A stretch of DNA of 64,000 nucleotides from Dietzia sp. B32 (GTDB taxonomy: Bacteria > Actinomycetota > Actinomycetes > Mycobacteriales > Mycobacteriaceae). Made by a program: the position numbers and the translations under genes. Below, one piece after another: positions 62,692 through 64,000 of this stretch. Numbering within the stretch: position 1 is the first letter of the stretch; each line of letters begins with the position of its first letter. The stretch spans positions 2,108,001-2,172,000 of the forward strand of contig NZ_CP093845.1 in NCBI RefSeq assembly GCF_024732245.1. The letters run 5' to 3'. The notes beneath the pieces are model-generated. The model worked only from the letters and a program-made list of their open reading frames with translations, did no database searches and was not told the DNA's origin.

Positions 62692-63789
62692 TCACCCGCC
62701 TCCCGTCGCGCGTTCGAAGGCGCCCACGATCCCGAGTGGATCGTTCTGCTCCACGGGGAACATGAGCGGATTGGTCAGTCCGGCCCCCGTACACAACGGC
62801 AGCGGTTCGCGGGCGCACAGTTCGCGACCGCGCTCGAAGTGGGTGATGTTCGACGAGATGTTGAGGCGGATCCGCGCCCGACCGTCCGGTCCGATGCTGT
62901 CGGCCATGTTGCCCATCATCTGCGGGTACTGGTCGAGGAACTCCGCGAAGTCGGCGCGGTGGCGCGCGTACAGGGCGGTGACATCGCGGGTCGCCCCCGT
63001 CGCGGCCGTGAGGTCCTCGCCGCGGGCGGCCATGATCCCGTCCACCTCGTCGAGGATGACGCGCAGGTCCTCCGCGGGGGCGGCGACGTCGATCTCGTCC
63101 TCCCTGATCTGTCGTCCCAGGTCGTCGAGCCCCAGGACGAGGTCACGCATCTTCTGGTCGCGTCCGCCGGCGGCGTCCATGAGCACGGACAGTTCCGTGA
63201 CGATCGCCCCGAGGTCCTGCGCGCGGTCTCCACCCACCGCGGAGACGGTGGACAGGTCGCGGATGGCGCGGTTCAGCTCCTCCCCGCGGCCGTCGAGCGC
63301 CGCGGCGCCACGGTCGAGGCCCCGGGCCACCTCTTCGGCACCCGGCGCGAACGCCGAGCTCAACGTGTCGACGCCGGCGACGAACTCGTCGAAGTCCAGT
63401 GGCGCCCGGGTCCTGGCAACCGGGATGACGCCGCCGTCCGGGAAGGTGGGCCCGTCGATGTACGCAGGGGTGAGCTCGACGAACCTGTCCGCGATGACGG
63501 CGGGGTTCATCACCACCGCGCCCACGTTCCCGGGCAGTCGGGTCCCGGGATTGAGGGAGAGCCCGACCCGGACGACCGGCCCGAGGGGCTCGACCTCCTC
63601 CACCAGCCCCACCTCGACTCCGACGATCCGCACCTGGGAGCCCACGTAGATCCCGTCCGCGGTCGCGAACTCGGCGGTGATCCGCACGCGGGAATCACCG
63701 CGTCCCCCGACCATCACCACGGCGAGGACGATCGCGGCGACCAGGACGGTGGCGAGAACGATGAGGACACGGGCGCGACTCAACGGCAT
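62692..63789 (-). CDS. MCE family protein, MceD-like
   Basis: A 365-residue Mce protein: N-terminal helix (VLIVLATVLVAAIVLAVVMV), MCE domain (RITAEFATADGIYVGSQVRIVGVEVGLV) and a long C-terminal helical domain. The TAEF and GVEVG pattern is close to MceD/MceC proteins. It overlaps both neighbours, so it is part of one tight operon. A conserved disulfide-like CAREPLPLC segment lies near the C-terminus. Confidence 0.88.
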   Translation of the reverse strand: MPLSRARVLIVLATVLVAAIVLAVVMVGGRGDSRVRITAEFATADGIYVGSQVRIVGVEVGLVEEVEPLGPVVRVGLSLNPGTRLPGNVGAVVMNPAVIADRFVELTPAYIDGPTFPDGGVIPVARTRAPLDFDEFVAGVDTLSSAFAPGAEEVARGLDRGAAALDGRGEELNRAIRDLSTVSAVGGDRAQDLGAIVTELSVLMDAAGGRDQKMRDLVLGLDDLGRQIREDEIDVAAPAEDLRVILDEVDGIMAARGEDLTAATGATRDVTALYARHRADFAEFLDQYPQMMGNMADSIGPDGRARIRLNISSNITHFERGRELCAREPLPLCTGAGLTNPLMFPVEQNDPLGIVGAFERATGGG

Positions 63790-64000
63790 CCGTCCATCAC
63801 CCCCAGGGCACAGAGGGCGGAGTCGGGGATCGGTCCGGTGGGGGTGGCGACGTCGGTCCAGGGCCCGTTGCCGGACGCGTCGCTCACGGCGCGCAGACCC
63901 GGTGGCAGGCGGGTGAGCGCCTCGTCCATCACCTCGATGTTGCGGTGGTAGGTCTCGCTGATCGAACGCATGTTGACCAGGAGACGGTCGACGTCCTCGG
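63780..64000 (-). CDS. MCE family protein, C-terminal part (MceC-like)
   Basis: The last 73 residues of a protein whose start lies beyond the window, ending ALCALGVMDGCR. The reading frame is open to the window edge and the stop overlaps the following mce gene by 10 bases. By position it should be MceC. The helical, hydrophilic C-terminus fits the family; two cysteines near the end may form a disulfide. Confidence 0.75.
   Translation of the reverse strand, partial: EDVDRLLVNMRSISETYHRNIEVMDEALTRLPPGLRAVSDASGNGPWTDVATPTGPIPDSALCALGVMDGCR

Noticed and set aside
1-64000. Insertion sequences, prophage or integrase-type elements
   Set aside because: No transposase, integrase, terminase or attachment-site duplication was seen anywhere in the window.

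Overview
The window is a gene-dense, very GC-rich actinobacterial chromosome segment. Gene content and order point to the Mycobacteriales (the mycolic-acid group): an Mce operon end, myo-inositol-phosphate synthase, a PonA-type penicillin-binding protein, and the block ino1 / padR / DUF5318 / ponA / GT87 / rpsF / ssb / rplI / dnaB, which follows the layout remembered from Mycobacterium tuberculosis. The selenocysteine system and overall gene set would suit a Dietzia-like relative, but the genus is an inference.

Layout. 1-4.1 kb: end of a fructose PTS operon (fruK, fruA, ptsH, a coupled reductase-like gene). 4.2-9.1 kb: Old Yellow Enzyme, beta-carbonic anhydrase, HdeD-like membrane protein, MFS transporter, DHFR-like reductase. 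9.1-12.3 kb: a broken murE-like gene, type II NADH dehydrogenase, PAP2 phosphatase. 12.4-16.3 kb: a MacB/FtsX-type ABC exporter divergent from a NarL-type two-component system. 16.4-19.2 kb: a GNAT enzyme coupled to an unrecognised protein, then corA. 19.3-23.2 kb: dnaB carrying a 143-residue mini-intein in its P-loop, a gene-free stretch rich in DnaA-box-like sites, rplI, ssb and rpsF (no rpsR between ssb and rplI). 23.4-27.7 kb: a stand-alone LuxR-type HTH protein divergent from a 1304-residue HTH-STAND NTPase-WD40 protein. 28-36.4 kb: envelope and inositol genes, a methyltransferase and a CDGSH protein.

36.5-47.5 kb is a self-contained selenocysteine island. A formate dehydrogenase alpha subunit reads through an in-frame UGA (codon 207) followed by a SECIS hairpin; its iron-sulfur and membrane subunits follow; selB, selA and the tRNA-Sec gene run convergently, and selD is next. 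The island therefore holds the main user of selenocysteine together with its dedicated biosynthetic and decoding factors.

47.8-56.1 kb is a minus-strand cluster of two tandem proteins, each a GCS2-like carboxylate-amine ligase fused to a circularly permuted ATP-grasp domain, then an S9 peptidase and an M20 amidohydrolase, with small spacers or overlaps. This looks like a system that makes and trims a small amide or peptide of unknown identity; it is the best candidate here for undescribed biology. The upstream ligase copy has an in-frame TAA. 56.2-64 kb: enoyl-CoA hydratase, secreted lipase, GntR regulator, a DUF2236 (MpaB-like) oxygenase, and the distal part of an mce operon that runs off the window.
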